Positions 49,401 to 61,138 of a stretch of 64,000 nucleotides of DNA are shown piece by piece (within the stretch, counting starts at the first letter, position 1; the number at the start of each line of letters is the position of its first letter). The DNA is from Prosapia bicincta. Lineage: Eukaryota > Arthropoda > Insecta > Hemiptera > Cercopidae. The notes below the pieces were generated by a model, which searched no databases, was not told where the DNA came from, and was given only the letters and a program-made list of their open reading frames with translations. The stretch lies in assembly GCA_036971475.1 (NCBI GenBank), contig JBAIZL010000425.1, forward strand, positions 1,846,001 to 1,910,000. Direction: 5' to 3'. Made by a program: the position numbers and the translations under genes.

Positions 49401-51405
49401 CGTTTGTTTATTTGATGACAGACCAAACTTATCTTAATGTTCCGGTCAATGCATCTCGTACTTTTCCCTTAGTGCTCTTAGATACTATAGGATCGATAAA
49501 GTATTTATTTTTTAACTTAACTTGCTTTTCAAATTAATTGTCATAGCATTTCTTTCCGAATTTAATAATCTAAAATTGACTATTATTTGCTGTATATTGT
49601 TAAAATTTGGTAACATTGCAAACATGTTAACACTAGTATGCAACACATGTATTAACAGATGTAACACTTAATATGGCCTATGCTATATATATTCACTAAA
49701 AGTTAATACCAATGTATTCAATAAACATATTAATAAAATATAATATGGACTACCAGCGGCTAAAGTCGAGGATAGAAACAAATGTTTCCGTCTTTATATG
49801 ACTATTTTGACGCTGGAAGAATACGATAAATTATTTACGTTTACGCCGTATGTAAATGAGAGAAAGGGATAGAAAAGATAGAATGCAGAAAGTCAGTTTT
49901 TCGGGCCTTCGTCCACGAGAGTACTTGTCGAGTGCGAGGCTTTATCCTTGTGTGGCTTGGACCTATGTTTGTTTACACCACACAGTTTGATATCGTAATA
50001 TAAACTGACAACACTCGCACAGATGTCATTTAGGTTCATGTATACAATACAGAGATTAACGAAAGATGATTCGGTATTTATTGACCTTTAACTACCATCC
50101 TGCAATTTCTGTCACATTACTATTGCCGTTGTAGTTCACAGGCACGAAATGTCTAAGTGTGATTTATTGTGTGGTTTAACAATTTATCTTGCATTTACTT
50201 TATAAAATTTGTTTTTGAATATTCTGATTGCATGTGACTAGGGTAAACGTAGTTTTATGAGATCAGTTATATTTTATTTACTAATTGAAAACTTCTACAG
50301 ATTTTAGCTCAGTTTAGCTAAAAAGACTTATAATCGCACGATAATTAACATATACTAATTATTTCTTGTCCACTGATTGTACACACTTAACTTTATGTAC
50401 AAGATAACATTTGACACATTATAAGCTTTATTTATGGAAACTGGCATTAGAAATAATAACTCAATTTTGACAGCAGTGTTTACACAGCGGCTCAGAACAT
50501 TCTAGACATATTGGCTGTTCAAAGTCAGCTTACAAAGTGTAACTAGTCCTTCTATTTTTTGTTGTTGGACAAATTCTACATTGTTTGTAACAATTTATCT
50601 ATACAAATAGAAAAATTTGTAAATTTCTGGAGGTTGCAGTTTTTCGAAATCATCTTCATCGTCTGATGCACTTCGTTGATATTCGGTATCATTATCTTTT
50701 ATTCGATTACTTGTGCACTCTGTTGCACAATTCCCCTATTCTCTTTAATGCCTTCTAAAAGTTGGCCATTAGATACAGCACCTGAATCACTGTCTTCTTC
50801 GGCTAACCCGTCGCTGATGGTCAGACACGATGACGGTAGTTAAAGGTTAAGCTTGGAATTTGTAGATATTGGCATAATAGGCGTTCTGAATATATAGGCT
50901 GATCAAGATAAGTCGATGAAATGATGTGGGTCAACAAATTCTCTTTGTTGTTTATTTTAAGTTGTATAAAGGTTGAAAAAATATAAGGTCTACTTATTTA
51001 ATTTTTTTTAATTTACGGTTATAGTAGAAATTTTTCATTAACGGATGGTTGAAAAGCCATTCCGCTGCCGCCGCTAACGATACCATCCATTTTAAAAGAA
51101 AAAAGAAAATAACACGAACAGAGAGAAAATTAATTACCCGAAGAAGAATGAGAAAACAAACATAAATTTTTAGATAGTCTAACTAAAAATGGAAGGAAAA
51201 TATATGACAATTAGTTAAACAAAATACATTTTTTAAAAATTAAATAAAAAATTTAATTTTTATAAAATTATCAATTTGGGACAAACGGTTATCTTTTCAA
51301 ATTGAATCGTTTGAGCATACAGTCTTTAAAACTCTTAAAGAACATGGAAAGGCTGCATTGAAACACTGCTCCAAGCTATAAAGATTAGTTTGACAGACAT
51401 GACGT
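49401..51405. other. No confident gene; possible acidic transposase-like relic
   Basis: Mostly unremarkable AT-rich sequence. On the minus strand about 50830-50700 reads ISDGLAEEDSDSGAVSNGQL then LEGIKENRGIVQQSAQVIE before a stop. It vaguely recalls the acidic N-terminal leader of piggyBac-like transposases. No catalytic domain follows, so it is only a lead. Confidence 0.3.
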
Positions 51406-51409
51406 AAAC

Positions 51410-51520
51410 AAACGTGCTAGAACTGCTATCGGAGTGCCGCCTGTTTATATTTTCATATCGCAAACATTTCTGTAAATAGATGTAGCACAGCTTCTGTCCA
51501 ATACAAGGTCGCGAACCCTA
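51410..51520 (-). repeat. Dispersed repeat F, copy 2
   Basis: Contains CGGAGTGCCGCCTGTTTATA, TTCTGTAAATAGATGTAGCA and ATACAAGGTCGCGAACCCTA; inverted partner of 49290-49400. Confidence 0.6.
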
Positions 51521-51559
51521 CTCTTTCTTTTGGTTATGTTGCATAGTTGCAAACATGCC

Positions 51560-52620
51560 AATTTCGGGCGATTTATTGTCAATGGGATATATTACCCCAA
51601 ATCACCCCTTGGTAACCCCGTACATCTTATTTTGATGACAAGGGACTAGGACCTTCGAAAATCTTCGAATGCCCATTTTATTTCTGGCAAGTTTTACCTC
51701 AATTTTCCCACAGCGACACCCGCAGTCCTATCCCGGATTGTGCATGGCCAACTTCGGTGCTAGGATTAGACTCAGCATCATTAAAAACCCCCAGTGATAA
51801 TTTTATAACGATCTCTTAGCCTCTGACCCTTTTACCCCAATTCTCCCTTTGCTACTCCCGTAGAGCCCACACCCGTCAATCCCTGGTGTCTTTCGATGAC
51901 GGTATTGAATTCAGCATCCTCAAAAACCCTAAAGTAGCTATTTATCTGGCAATTTCACCCCAATTTATCCCTTTGGTACTTGTGTAGAACCATCACAGTA
52001 AATGTCCGGCGATAGCATTCAATTCAGCCTCCTCAAAAACCTTCGAGTGGTAAATTTCAAGTAATTTTTTGACTTTTGACATTTTTGCCCCAAATCATCC
52101 CTTTGGCACTCACGTAAAGTCACATACGTCCATCTCTGGTGACTTTCGATGACGCCATTGAATTCAGCACGCTCAGAAACCCCCGAGTGGTTATGTTCCA
52201 ACAATTTTTGACTTTTGACTTTTTCATCTCAATTCACCCCTTTGATACTCGCGGGGAACCATACCAGTGCATCCCCGGCGACTTTCTGGGACGGCATTGA
52301 ATTCAGCATCCTCAAAACCCCCTGAGTGGTTATGTTCCAGCAATTTTCTGACTTTTGACTTTTTTACCCCAAATCATCCCTTTTTTACTTACGTAGAGTC
52401 ACATCCGGTCCATCCCCGGTGACTCTAGATGACACCATTTAATTTAATATCCTCAAAAACCCCCGAACGGTCATTATCCTTAGGCATCTGACATTTTTAC
52501 CCTAATTCAACCCCTTTTGCACATGGCTTTAGCCTCACCAGTACATCCCCGGTGACTTTCGATGACGGCATTGATTTCAGCATCCTCAAAAACCCCCGAT
52601 TGGTTACTTTCCAGCGATTG
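51560..52620 (-). repeat. Inverted block of the about 140-bp satellite family
   Basis: About 8 monomers whose reverse complement matches the 40930-45020 array: ATGCTGAATTCAATGCCGTC, ATCGAAAGTCACCGGGGATG, CACTGGTGTGGCTCTAC and AAAGGGGTGAATTGGGGT. On the given strand they appear as TCAATTCACCCCTTT, GGTGACTTTCGATGACGGCA and CAGCATCCTCAAAAACCCCC. Monomers differ more from each other than in the plus array and resemble type B only. Confidence 0.92.
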
Positions 52621-52859
52621 TTTGTCCAATTCAAATTTAAACATTACGTAGTACGATTGATATCCATGTGGCCAGCAATGTTGCCAGGTTTGTGGTTGCC
52701 ATAATGTTAGGGAATGGTTGAAATATACAGTAAATTTATATACAGGAGGCGACTATGCTGCCCCTGACGGAAATGTTACGAACTTGTGATATACAAATCC
52801 CGTTCACTCTGCTATCAATACGAGTACCGTTTGGTTATTACAAATTATTTTTTAAAAAT

Positions 52860-53200
52860 TCAGGGCTAGAGAGCAGAGGAAAACTACTAAAATGCATAGG
52901 AAAACTTCTAGAATGCATTGGAAAACCTCTAGAATCCATAAGAAAACGGCTGGAAAACATGGGAAAACGGCTAGAACCTATAAGAAAATGGCTAGAGAGC
53001 AAAGGAAAAACTGGAATGCATACGAAAATGGCTAGAAAGCATAAGAAAACGGCTAGAATCCATACGAAAACGGCTAAAAGCAAAAGAAAAAAGCTAGAAT
53101 GCATAGGAAAACAGCTAGAAAACATAGAAAACTGTTAGAATGCATATCAAAACAGCTAGAATGCATAAAAAACAGCTAGAAGACATAGTAAAACGGCTAG
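52860..53200 (+). repeat. 21-bp minisatellite, block 1
   Basis: Tandem 21-bp unit, consensus GGAAAACGGCTAGAATGCAT then A, with common variants AAGAAAACGGCTAGAATCCAT in part and CTAGAAAGCATA. The multiple-of-three length keeps frames open on both strands (plus: KRLESIR-type 7-residue repeat; minus: FLCILAV-type). These frames (52755-53138 plus, 52838-53125 minus) are not taken as genes. Confidence 0.93.
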
Positions 53201-53519
53201 GAAGAGACACAACGGTGCATGAAGATAGAAAATGGCTAACATTTTTAGAATAAAACCGTCCAGAGAGGTTACATAACTCTTGCTCCAGAGAGAAGATGAC
53301 TAAACAACGGAATGACAGATGAGAAATATATGGTAGGTTGGATGTGATAAGGAATCACTGCTTGACTTTGAAGAGACTACAACACAGACACTTACACAGA
53401 CACACACAAATGCGCACACACACAAACGCGCATACACACATATATCTATGTATATATTTACAGACTCTATCTGGTGTAGTGAAGGGCTTGTCAATATTCC
53501 AACTATGAAATTAATAGAG
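53200..53519 (+). repeat. Spacer segment, copy 1 of a duplicated 300-bp block
   Basis: AGACACAACGGTGCATGAAG, AGAGGTTACATAACTCTTGC, GATGACTAAACAACGGAATG, ATATATGGTAGGTTGGATGT, ACTTTGAAGAGACTACAACA, an imperfect CA tract, then ATATTTACAGACTCTATCTG then GTGTAGT. It recurs at 54000-54330, and its right half again at 55947-56075. Confidence 0.93.
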
Positions 53520-54000
53520 CAAAGCGAAAAAGCTAGAATGCATAGAAAAATAGCTAGAAAACATAGGAAAACGGCTAGAATGCATAGGAAAACGGCTAAA
53601 AAGCGTAGCAAAACGGCTAGAATATATAAGAAAACGGCTAGAGAGAAGAGGAAAAAACTACATTTCATAGGAAAACGGCTAGAAAGCATAAGAAAACGGC
53701 TAGAATCTATAAGAAAACGGCTAGAGAGCAAAGGAAAAACTATAATGCATAGGAAAACGGCTAGAATAGATACGAAAACGGCTAGAATATATAAGAAAAC
53801 GGCTAGAGAGAAGAGGGAAAAACTACATTTCATAGGAAAACGGCTAGAAAGCATAAGAAAACGGCTAGAATCTATAAGAAAACGGCTAGAGAGGAAAGGA
53901 AAAAAAGCCAGAAAGCATAGGAAATCTTCTAGAATGCATAGGAATAAAGATAGAATGCACAGGAAAACGGATAGAAGACTTAAGGAAACGGCTAGAAAGA
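53520..54000 (+). repeat. 21-bp minisatellite, block 2
   Basis: Same 21-bp unit as block 1. An internal segment (about 53640-53720 and 53800-53890) containing GAGAAGAGG(G/A)AAAAACTACA then TTTCATAGGAAAACGG is itself duplicated. Frames of 189 codons (plus) and 235 codons (minus, 53300-54007) result from the repeat period. Confidence 0.95.
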
Positions 54001-54186
54001 GACACAACGGTGCATGAAGATAGAAAAAGATGAACGTTTTTAGAGTAAAACTGTTCAGAGAAGTTACAAAACTCTTGCTCTAGAGAGATGAAGACTAAAC
54101 AACGGAATGACAGATAAGAAATATATGGTAGGTTGGATGGTATCACTGCTTGACTTTGAAGAGACTACAACACACACACAAACGCG

Positions 54187-54249
<63 letters not shown>

Positions 54250-54330
54250 CTATGTATATATTTACCGACTCTATCTGGTGTAGTAGAGGTTATTCTCAAT
54301 ATTCCAACTATGAAATTAATACTTTCTTAA
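54000..54330 (+). repeat. Spacer segment, copy 2, with (CA)n
   Basis: About 95% identical in its unique parts to 53200-53519 and carrying a longer pure CA tract (54199-54248) and a CGCGCGCGCG run (54183-54195). Two blocks of minisatellite plus spacer therefore form a large tandem repeat of roughly 800 bp. Confidence 0.93.
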
Positions 54331-54985
54331 TTAGGCTATCCTACTCCGCATTACAGAGACTATTAAAGTGTGAATGTATAAGTGCAGCACATTTAATATG
54401 AACAGCCAACTTTAATGTAGGGGAAAATTCAAGCCATATAAATGCAAGATTACGCCTGTAGAATACGCTGTATGTTATATAACACATTCAGGGGAGTTAA
54501 CTTTCTAATATTGTTATCAGGTTTACCAACAACGCAATATGTAAGCCACCTTCACTTTCTAACAGTAACTAGTGGTTTCGGTATATATTCATATTACTAA
54601 ACCCATATTATTCTGCAGTAATTTTCTAAATAACAAGGGGTTTTTGCGGCGGTGATACATTAAATCCGGAACTAAGTATTGATTCTGATATAGGTCAAAA
54701 GATAAACGGATATGGAAACACTATTGTATTATTAAAACATATTACCGTATGGTTAGTTATGAAAACGGAAGAATCTATCATACTGTGGATAGTTTTAACA
54801 TAATCTATTGACGAAATGGGGAAAACAAATTATATTATTACAACGTGATGTTTTCTTTCACATTTGATTTAGAAGAGCCATATTGGTGCTAAGCTATAAA
54901 AGCGCCATTTTATAGGTGAAGTACGAGATTGAAGTGCGTGGGACTGTAATACGTTTTCAAACAAAAAAGGTGTCTGGATTTTATG
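54331..54985. other. No feature recognised
   Basis: Unique-looking AT-rich sequence between two satellite families. Confidence 0.5.
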
Positions 54986-54989
54986 CGTA

Positions 54990-57130
54990 TTATACAAACA
55001 GAGTGATGTAGCTTGTCTGGAAGAAGAAGGCGAGGCTCTCGATACGTGTGGGGGAGAAGCAAAGACACCTGAGCAAACAATAGACATATATCGTGTCTGG
55101 AGGAGAAAGAAGAATTCATCGAATAATGTGGGGGATACGCAAATATACCTGAGCATACAACACACATGTAGCTAATCTGGAACCAAAAGAGGTGCAAGAA
55201 TAGAGAATAATTTGAGGGAGATAATAGGATACCTCAGCACACACACATTAATTTCTTTGGAACAAAAATGATCCCCAGAATAATGTGAGAGCGATGCAAA
55301 GACATCTGAGCCCACATCACACACATATAGATTATCTGGAACAACCAGAAGTGAGAGAATAATGTGAGGGAGATGGAATGACACCTCAGGAACAAAAAGG
55401 ATTCCCAGAATATTGGGAAAGGAATGCAAAGACATCTGAGCTCACGCGCGCTTTTAGTTTGTCTGAAACAAAAAGGATTGCTAGAATAATGTTCAAGCGA
55501 CGCAAAGACATCTGAGCCCACGTCACTCAGATGTGGCTTGTCTGGAACAAGAAAAGGTGCGAAGATAGAGAATAATTTGAGGGAGATGCAAGGATACCTC
55601 AGCATACACGCGCGCGCTGTTAGTTTGTCTGGAACAAATATTATTCCAGGAATAACGTGATAGCGATGCCCAGACATCTGAGCCCACATTACACACATGT
55701 AGCTTGTCTGGAATATCGAAGGATGAAACAATAATGTGGTATATACTCACGCATTTAGTTTGTTTGGAACAAATCGGATTTCCAGAATAAAGTGAAAGCG
55801 ATGCAAAGACATATGAGTCCACATCACTCACATGTAGCTTGTCTGGAACAACAAGAGGTGCGAGAACAATTTGGGGGAGATGCAAAGACACCTGAGCACA
55901 CAATACACATACATCTTGTCTACAAGAAGAAGAGGTGCTAGAAACATGTGGTGACTTTGAAGAGACTACAACACAGACACACAAAGACACACACACACAC
56001 ACAATCGCGTACACACGCACATCTATGTATATATTTACAGACTCTATCTGGTGTAGTACAGGTTATTCTCAATAAGAAGAGGTGCTAGAAACATGTGGGG
56101 GGATGCAAAGACACCTGAGCAGACGATACACATGGATCTTGTCTGGGAGAAGAAGAAAAGGTGCTAGAATCCTGTGGGGGAGAAGCAAAGGCAACTGAGC
56201 ACACAACAGACGTATATCGTGTCTGGAAGAAGAAGAAGAAGTTATCGAATAATGAGGGGAATACGCTAAGACATCTGAGCCCACATCACTCACATGTAGC
56301 TTGTCTGGAACAACAAAAAGTGAGAAAATAATTAGGGGGAGATGGAAAGATACTCCAAGGCACACTCAAACACACACGCGCAATTAGTTTGTCTCGAACA
56401 AAAAGAATTCCCAGAATAATGAGAAAGCGATGTAAAGAAATCTGAACCCACATCACTCACATGTGGCTTGTCTGGAACAAGAAAAGGTGCAAGAATAGAG
56501 AATAATTTGAGGGAGATTCAAGGACACCTCAGCATACACGCACGCGCTTTTAGTTTGTCTAGAACGAAACGGATTCCCAGAATAATGTGGGAGAGATACA
56601 AAGACCTCTCAGCATGTACTCACGCATTTAGTTTGTTGGAAAAAAAGGATTGCTAGAATAATCTGAGAGCGATGTAAAGACATCTGAGCCCATATTACAC
56701 ACATGTTGCTTGTCTGAAATAACTAGAGATGAGACAATAATGTGGGGGAGATACAAGGAACTCTCAGCATAGACTCACGCATTTAGTTTGTCTAAAACAA
56801 AAAGGATTGCTAGAATAATGCTACACATCTGGTCTGTAAGAAGAAGAAGAGGTGCTGGAAACATGCGAGGGAGAAGAATTTGAGGGAGATGCAAGAACAC
56901 CTCAGTACACACGTACGCGCTTTTAGTTTGTCTGAAACAAATCGGATTCCCAGTATAATGTGAGAGCGATGCAAAGACATCTGAGCCCACATCACACACA
57001 TGAAGCTTGTCTGGAACAACAAGAGTTGCGAGAATAATGTGGAGAAGATGCAAGGACACCTCAGGACACACACACGTGTGCATTTAGTTTTTCTGGAAAA
57101 GAAGGATTGCCAGAACAATGTGAGAGCAAT
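54990..57130 (+). repeat. Satellite, monomer about 78 bp in dimers of about 155 bp
   Basis: Two monomer types alternate. Type 1 is GATGCAAAGACATCTGAGCC, CACATCACACACATGTAGCT, TGTCTGGAACAACAAGAGGT then GCGAGAATAATGTG. Type 2 is GAGATGCAAGGACACCTCAG, CACACACGCGCGCTTTTAGT, TTGTCTGGAACAAAAAGGAT then TCCCAGAATAATGTGAGAGC. Several monomers have partial deletions, for example near 55390 and 56815. A third copy of the 53200-type spacer (55947-56075) is inserted. Frames up to 165 codons on the minus strand are artefacts. Confidence 0.94.
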
Positions 57131-57199
57131 GCAAAAAAACACTGAGCACGAAATGGGGAGAAATATATGTAATTCTTCCAGGTGTAACTTGTACAGGGC

Positions 57200-58755
57200 C
57201 CCTTTCATTAAACATACATATTACCGCTTGACGTACAAGAAGGTTGATGGACATCGTTTTATAACACATCTATAAAGTTTATATAATAAAAAGGTTTAAA
57301 AGTCAGTTCATCTTCTGTTTGATTTTGTCCTCTTTTGGATTTGTGTATAAAGTCTTATTGTTATTTGAAGAGAATGTTTTCTTGTGGTAGAGATCATTTT
57401 TTTCATTTAAATAATTGGTTTATTTTTCAAACAAAAAACGAAATTTGCGGAAGTTAAATTCCGGACGTTTTGTAATTTGCATTTATTTTCTAAGTTTGTC
57501 TTTGCATTTAAGAAAATTACAGTGTGTCTGTGTTTTAAACATTTAGGTTCTTTGTTTAAGGAATAGAAAATAAAGTATTTTTGGAGAATACCTCTAAAAC
57601 TTTATGATTAATGTACAATGCATCCAGCGTTAAACTGATACATACTTCGGTTAGCTATATTTTTCCGAATGTTAGTAAAGCCTTGATAAATGTTTGTACA
57701 GACGTGGACATGATAAATGTTCTGAGGGAAGACAACCTTCCTTTAAAAGGAGGCTTAGTGTAAGTACCCAGGATTACAGAGACAGGATGCAATATGTTTT
57801 GCCGGGAATTGTCAACAACGAACTAAATAAAACATGCATGTGAACAATTTATGATCGCGATCCGATATTGTGTTTTACAAGAATTAATAACTCTATGTAG
57901 GTAAATTTAAACCTTTTCATAGTCACAGATTTGTATTCCGAATACAGAACTATACAACGAACTAAAAGGCCTTATATATGTACAAGTTGTATTTTATAGT
58001 TTCACAAATACAAGCCTTAAATTTATAGCATAAAATGCCATCATGGGAGCATCAAGAAAATAAAATATCATTCTGTTTGACCTTTGATACACTACTCCCA
58101 TTTCCTCTATAATGTAGAATGTTGAAGTACAAAACAAGATGACAAGAAGGCCCTGAAAAACGCCTTCAGTTGTATATTAGAAGTTAGGTAACGTCCCCCC
58201 TGAACACACCAAAACCCTCCACTTGTCCAGGAGAGTGAAGACTAGATAGTAACTAGATAGTCACCCCCTTGATTTGTAGAGGGTACCAAGGTATTTTCTC
58301 GATTTGTGGAGTGAGTCCCATATAGTGTCAGTCCCCTCTATCTCCCTCACTCTCTGAGATAGGGGGCAGTGAGATAAAGAGACGGAGGAGACTTTTCATT
58401 TAGGCTCGTAGAGTTTAAGAGACTCTTGGAAAACCACCTCTTACTTTTAACTCGTTCGCCGTGTCGGCCTTTGATACTACTTTGTGGCATATGCTACCCT
58501 ATGTCACAGTGGCTCAAAGACTGATGAAACCTGTTTATTCCATGTCCAATTAGTGTAAGCCTAATTTAATTAATATTTATAAGACTATGCCAGAAAGTAA
58601 TCTTGACACGACTTAAGTCTATCACTACTGTCGATTAAAAGACTCACCAATTATCCTGATAGGATGAAAAAACTATGTCATTGTTTTTAACCTGACCTAA
58701 CCTAATTCGCAACCTCCTTCCTCACTATTTATTAGGAATATACTGTGGTTGAATT
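57200..58755. other. No gene recognised
   Basis: AT-rich sequence. 58195-58400 is locally GC-richer with C/T-rich runs (CTCCCTCACTCTCTGAGATA then GGGGGCAG), without a recognised feature. Confidence 0.45.
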
Positions 58756-58804
58756 TAATAATAAATACACAAAAACCTCTTAACCACAAACTTTCTTTAA
58801 TTTA

Positions 58805-58847
58805 CCCTAATGTACATTTCAGCTACAAAGTAACCATCCTCAGAGGG
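58805..58847 (-). ncRNA. Candidate hammerhead ribozyme HHR-D', mirror copy
   Basis: Left-arm version of HHR-D. The only arm mismatch changes helix II from GGTTAC/GTAACT to GGTTAC/GTAGCT, converting a T-A pair to a T.G wobble, so pairing is kept. Box 1 is CTGAGGA, box 2 GAAA, helix I CCCT/AGGG. Confidence 0.55.
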
Positions 58848-58878
58848 ATAACATACAAAGACAGTCTTTGTATGTTAT

Positions 58879-58921
58879 CCCTCTGAGGATGGTTACTTTG
58901 TAACTGAAATGTACATTAGGG
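58879..58921 (+). ncRNA. Candidate hammerhead ribozyme HHR-D
   Basis: Helix I CCCT (58879-58882) pairs with AGGG (58918-58921). Box 1 CTGAGGA is 58883-58889, followed by an unpaired T. Helix II GGTTAC/GTAACT has a TTT loop (58891-58905). Box 2 GAAA is 58906-58909. Helix III is short (AT/AT around GTAC), with predicted cleavage residue T58917. It is among the best-formed candidates in the window. Confidence 0.6.
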
Positions 58922-58969
58922 TAAATTAAAGAAAGTTTGTGGTTAAGAGGTTTTTGTGTATTTATTATC

Positions 58970-60765
58970 TCCTTCCTCACATCCATAATCCGCCGCTGGC
59001 TCACTGTCCGTTGACTTGCCAAGGGATTTGCGAATGGACTAAGCTTTAATTGAATGCACACATTGGCCAAGTCTCTCCTGAGCGGATTGATGACGTAATT
59101 CCCGTTTAGCTTCATTATACAGCAAGATCACAGATAAACCTTCGCTTTATGCCGCCCCAGAGCCTACACATAACCAAAACAATGCAGGTATTGTTCGCCT
59201 CCACCGGCATGTACTCTGCCTTTATAGATACGCCTAATGATGGCGTTTTTAATCAAGTTTAACCCATGAAATATTACTAAGGTTATTTTTAGTTTTCATA
59301 GGTGGGTAAGTGTAAATGATATTTTACTAGAGTGCACAAATATTAGTTCACCTAAAACTGTTAGGATAGTTTCATTTTATTTTAATCAGTTTAAAATAGA
59401 CATACGCAATTTAAAATACTTAGAATGATTCGGAGAGGTAATTGACTGAGTTTTGACACGCAATTATTAGCTGAAAGTCATTCAAGTAGTTACGAGTTAC
59501 TCTTATCCTATGCAGTTAGGATGGTGCGGTTGCGTAAAGATAAGTACCGTCTATTAAAACAAACCTATGTAAGTTTGATTATTGGGCAGTCGTATTTATT
59601 TTAATTTTTACTAATATCATTTAGAAAACTAATATTTTTATTTTTATTTATCCCTTATTATTGTCTCTGATTGTGTGTTGGGTAGAATTATTATTCGATA
59701 GGTTAGACTGTTATATGCAAAGAAATTAATTAGGTGCAACATCGATTCACCTAATAAATATATCGATCAAGTCACCCATTTCTCATATTCGGCGGGAACT
59801 GATTTGATAAGGTAATGAGATTATTATTGTAAATAATATGATGCAACATTATAATAGAACAATATTACAATAATTAAACATTTTATTTATACGTTTATAG
59901 TTTTGTTCTTCACACATATTTTAAATGTTCGTATGTCTTATTATTAACCTCTCTGTAGTTAATAATGAGACACTGTATGTTAAAATGAGTGCATCATTCC
60001 AGCAGGTGCGTTCCTTAGTTAAATTAGGCCGCAACTCAAGTCTTAGTTTCTGCGGATATGTTAGGGTTAAGAAACTAACGCTGGCAGCTCCAGAGAGGGA
60101 ATTATGTGACCGAGCTGTAACTTGGTGTGAGGTATATGTGCTGTTTAATGTGTTATATGTGTTTTGTGCTTCTAAGGGTGTTTCAAGTAGCGATAGATCG
60201 TAGTGCGATAGGAAGTGAGTTTTTACAGGCAAGGGCGTTTGGAGTGATAATGTATGGCGCTGTCCTTAATTAAACTACACCAGAGCGAGCCCCAACGTCC
60301 GATGGAATTGCTAGGTGAAACAAGTAATAATAAAAAATGTTTCAAGAAAATTCCTACTTAGGTTACCAAAAAAAAATTATTTTAGTTACTTTTTATTAAA
60401 TAATTACAATTAATATAAAGAAAGAAAACAAAACCTTGCGATAATACACATAATTTATAACATCAGCAGATTTAAGAAATCATATGTTATCACTTATTTT
60501 ACGTCAAATGGGGAGAAATAAATAAATATATTGCATAGCTTGCATATTATATTTTTTATTGAATTATTTTTATTTTTTTAAACTGTATCAACATCGTGTC
60601 TCACTAAAAGCTTTAAAAAATATATTTGAACTTGAGTGAATGAACAAAAATAATTTGAAAATTTGAACAAATAAAATAGTTATGTAAAGGGAGAGTTTGA
60701 AATTATATAAGGAATTGACCATTCTAAAACCACGCATAATTCAACAATCATTCATCAAGAACAAC
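58970..60765. other. No gene recognised
   Basis: AT-rich. Overlapping 92-codon plus and 103-codon minus frames at 59921-60232 lie in a slightly GC-richer patch; neither has a recognisable domain. Confidence 0.4.
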
Positions 60766-60773
60766 ATGAATTT

Positions 60774-61016
60774 AGTAATTAAAAAACAAACAACTGCATT
60801 ACAAGTCACAAACTACAACACTTAAACTTTAATTTCAATAAATTTCCTCATATTGAAAGTACACTAAACTATCTAAACAAATCTAACAATTTTACAAAAA
60901 CCCAAACAGGAATGATAAACTTCAAGGGCGAAATGTATGATAAAAACTTCAATATTAGACCCAAAATACATAAAATATCTACGTTAAAACACAATATAGT
61001 TACAACCCCTATTTGA
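60774..61016 (+). pseudogene. Possible PLE reverse transcriptase N-terminal remnant (PLE4)
   Basis: One open frame reads KKTNNCITSHKLQHL, KFPHIESTLNYLNKSNNFTK then TQTGMINFKGEMYDKNFNIR then PKIHKISTLKHNIVTTPI, stopping at 61014-61016. The PKIHK motif followed by a basic segment and a TTPI-like end recalls the fingers region (lPKIHK..PlRPIvs) upstream of motif A in PLE RTs. It lies directly before a terminal-repeat-like region with a ribozyme motif, which supports the call. It is short and diverged, so certainty is limited. Confidence 0.45.
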
Positions 61017-61093
61017 CAATAAAATATTGAAAACAACTGCAATACTACAAAAATATTAAAAAATAACTCATAATACAAGTTAACTAAGATTAA

Positions 61094-61138
61094 ACCCTTA
61101 TGTTCATTTCGATGACAATGTCGTTATCATCAGAGGGT
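61094..61138 (-). ncRNA. Candidate hammerhead ribozyme HHR-E
   Basis: On the minus strand, helix I ACCCT (61138-61134) pairs perfectly with AGGGT (61098-61094). Box 1 CTGATGA is 61133-61127, followed by an unpaired T. Helix II AACGAC/GTCATC has an ATT loop but two mismatches (A.C and C.A). Box 2 GAAA is 61110-61107, then a 2-bp helix III around GAAC with cleavage residue A opposite T61099. It is partly decayed. Confidence 0.5.

Larger units (their letters stand above)
58759..58967. repeat. Near-perfect palindrome, 104-bp arms, 1-nt centre
   Basis: Arms 58759-58862 and 58864-58967 are reverse complements around A58863; I see a single mismatch (CAGCTAC versus GTAACTG). The innermost sequence is CATACAAAGAC-A-GTCTTTGTATG. 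Each arm holds a complete hammerhead-like motif. CTCCTTCCTCAC also occurs on both sides (58708-58719 and 58969-58980) as a direct repeat, suggesting a target-site duplication or a duplication with the insertion. Confidence 0.95.

Noticed and set aside
53300..54007. 235-codon minus-strand frame resembling a hydrophobic membrane protein
   Set aside because: It is the reverse reading of the 21-bp minisatellite; the period of three codons x 7 keeps it open, and hydrophobicity comes from the repeat sequence.
55234..56020. Two overlapping 165-codon minus-strand frames
   Set aside because: They lie within the about 78-bp satellite, change content with the repeat phase, and show no domain.
59921..60232. 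Overlapping 92- and 103-codon frames on opposite strands
   Set aside because: No domain on either strand; locally higher GC makes such lengths plausible by chance.
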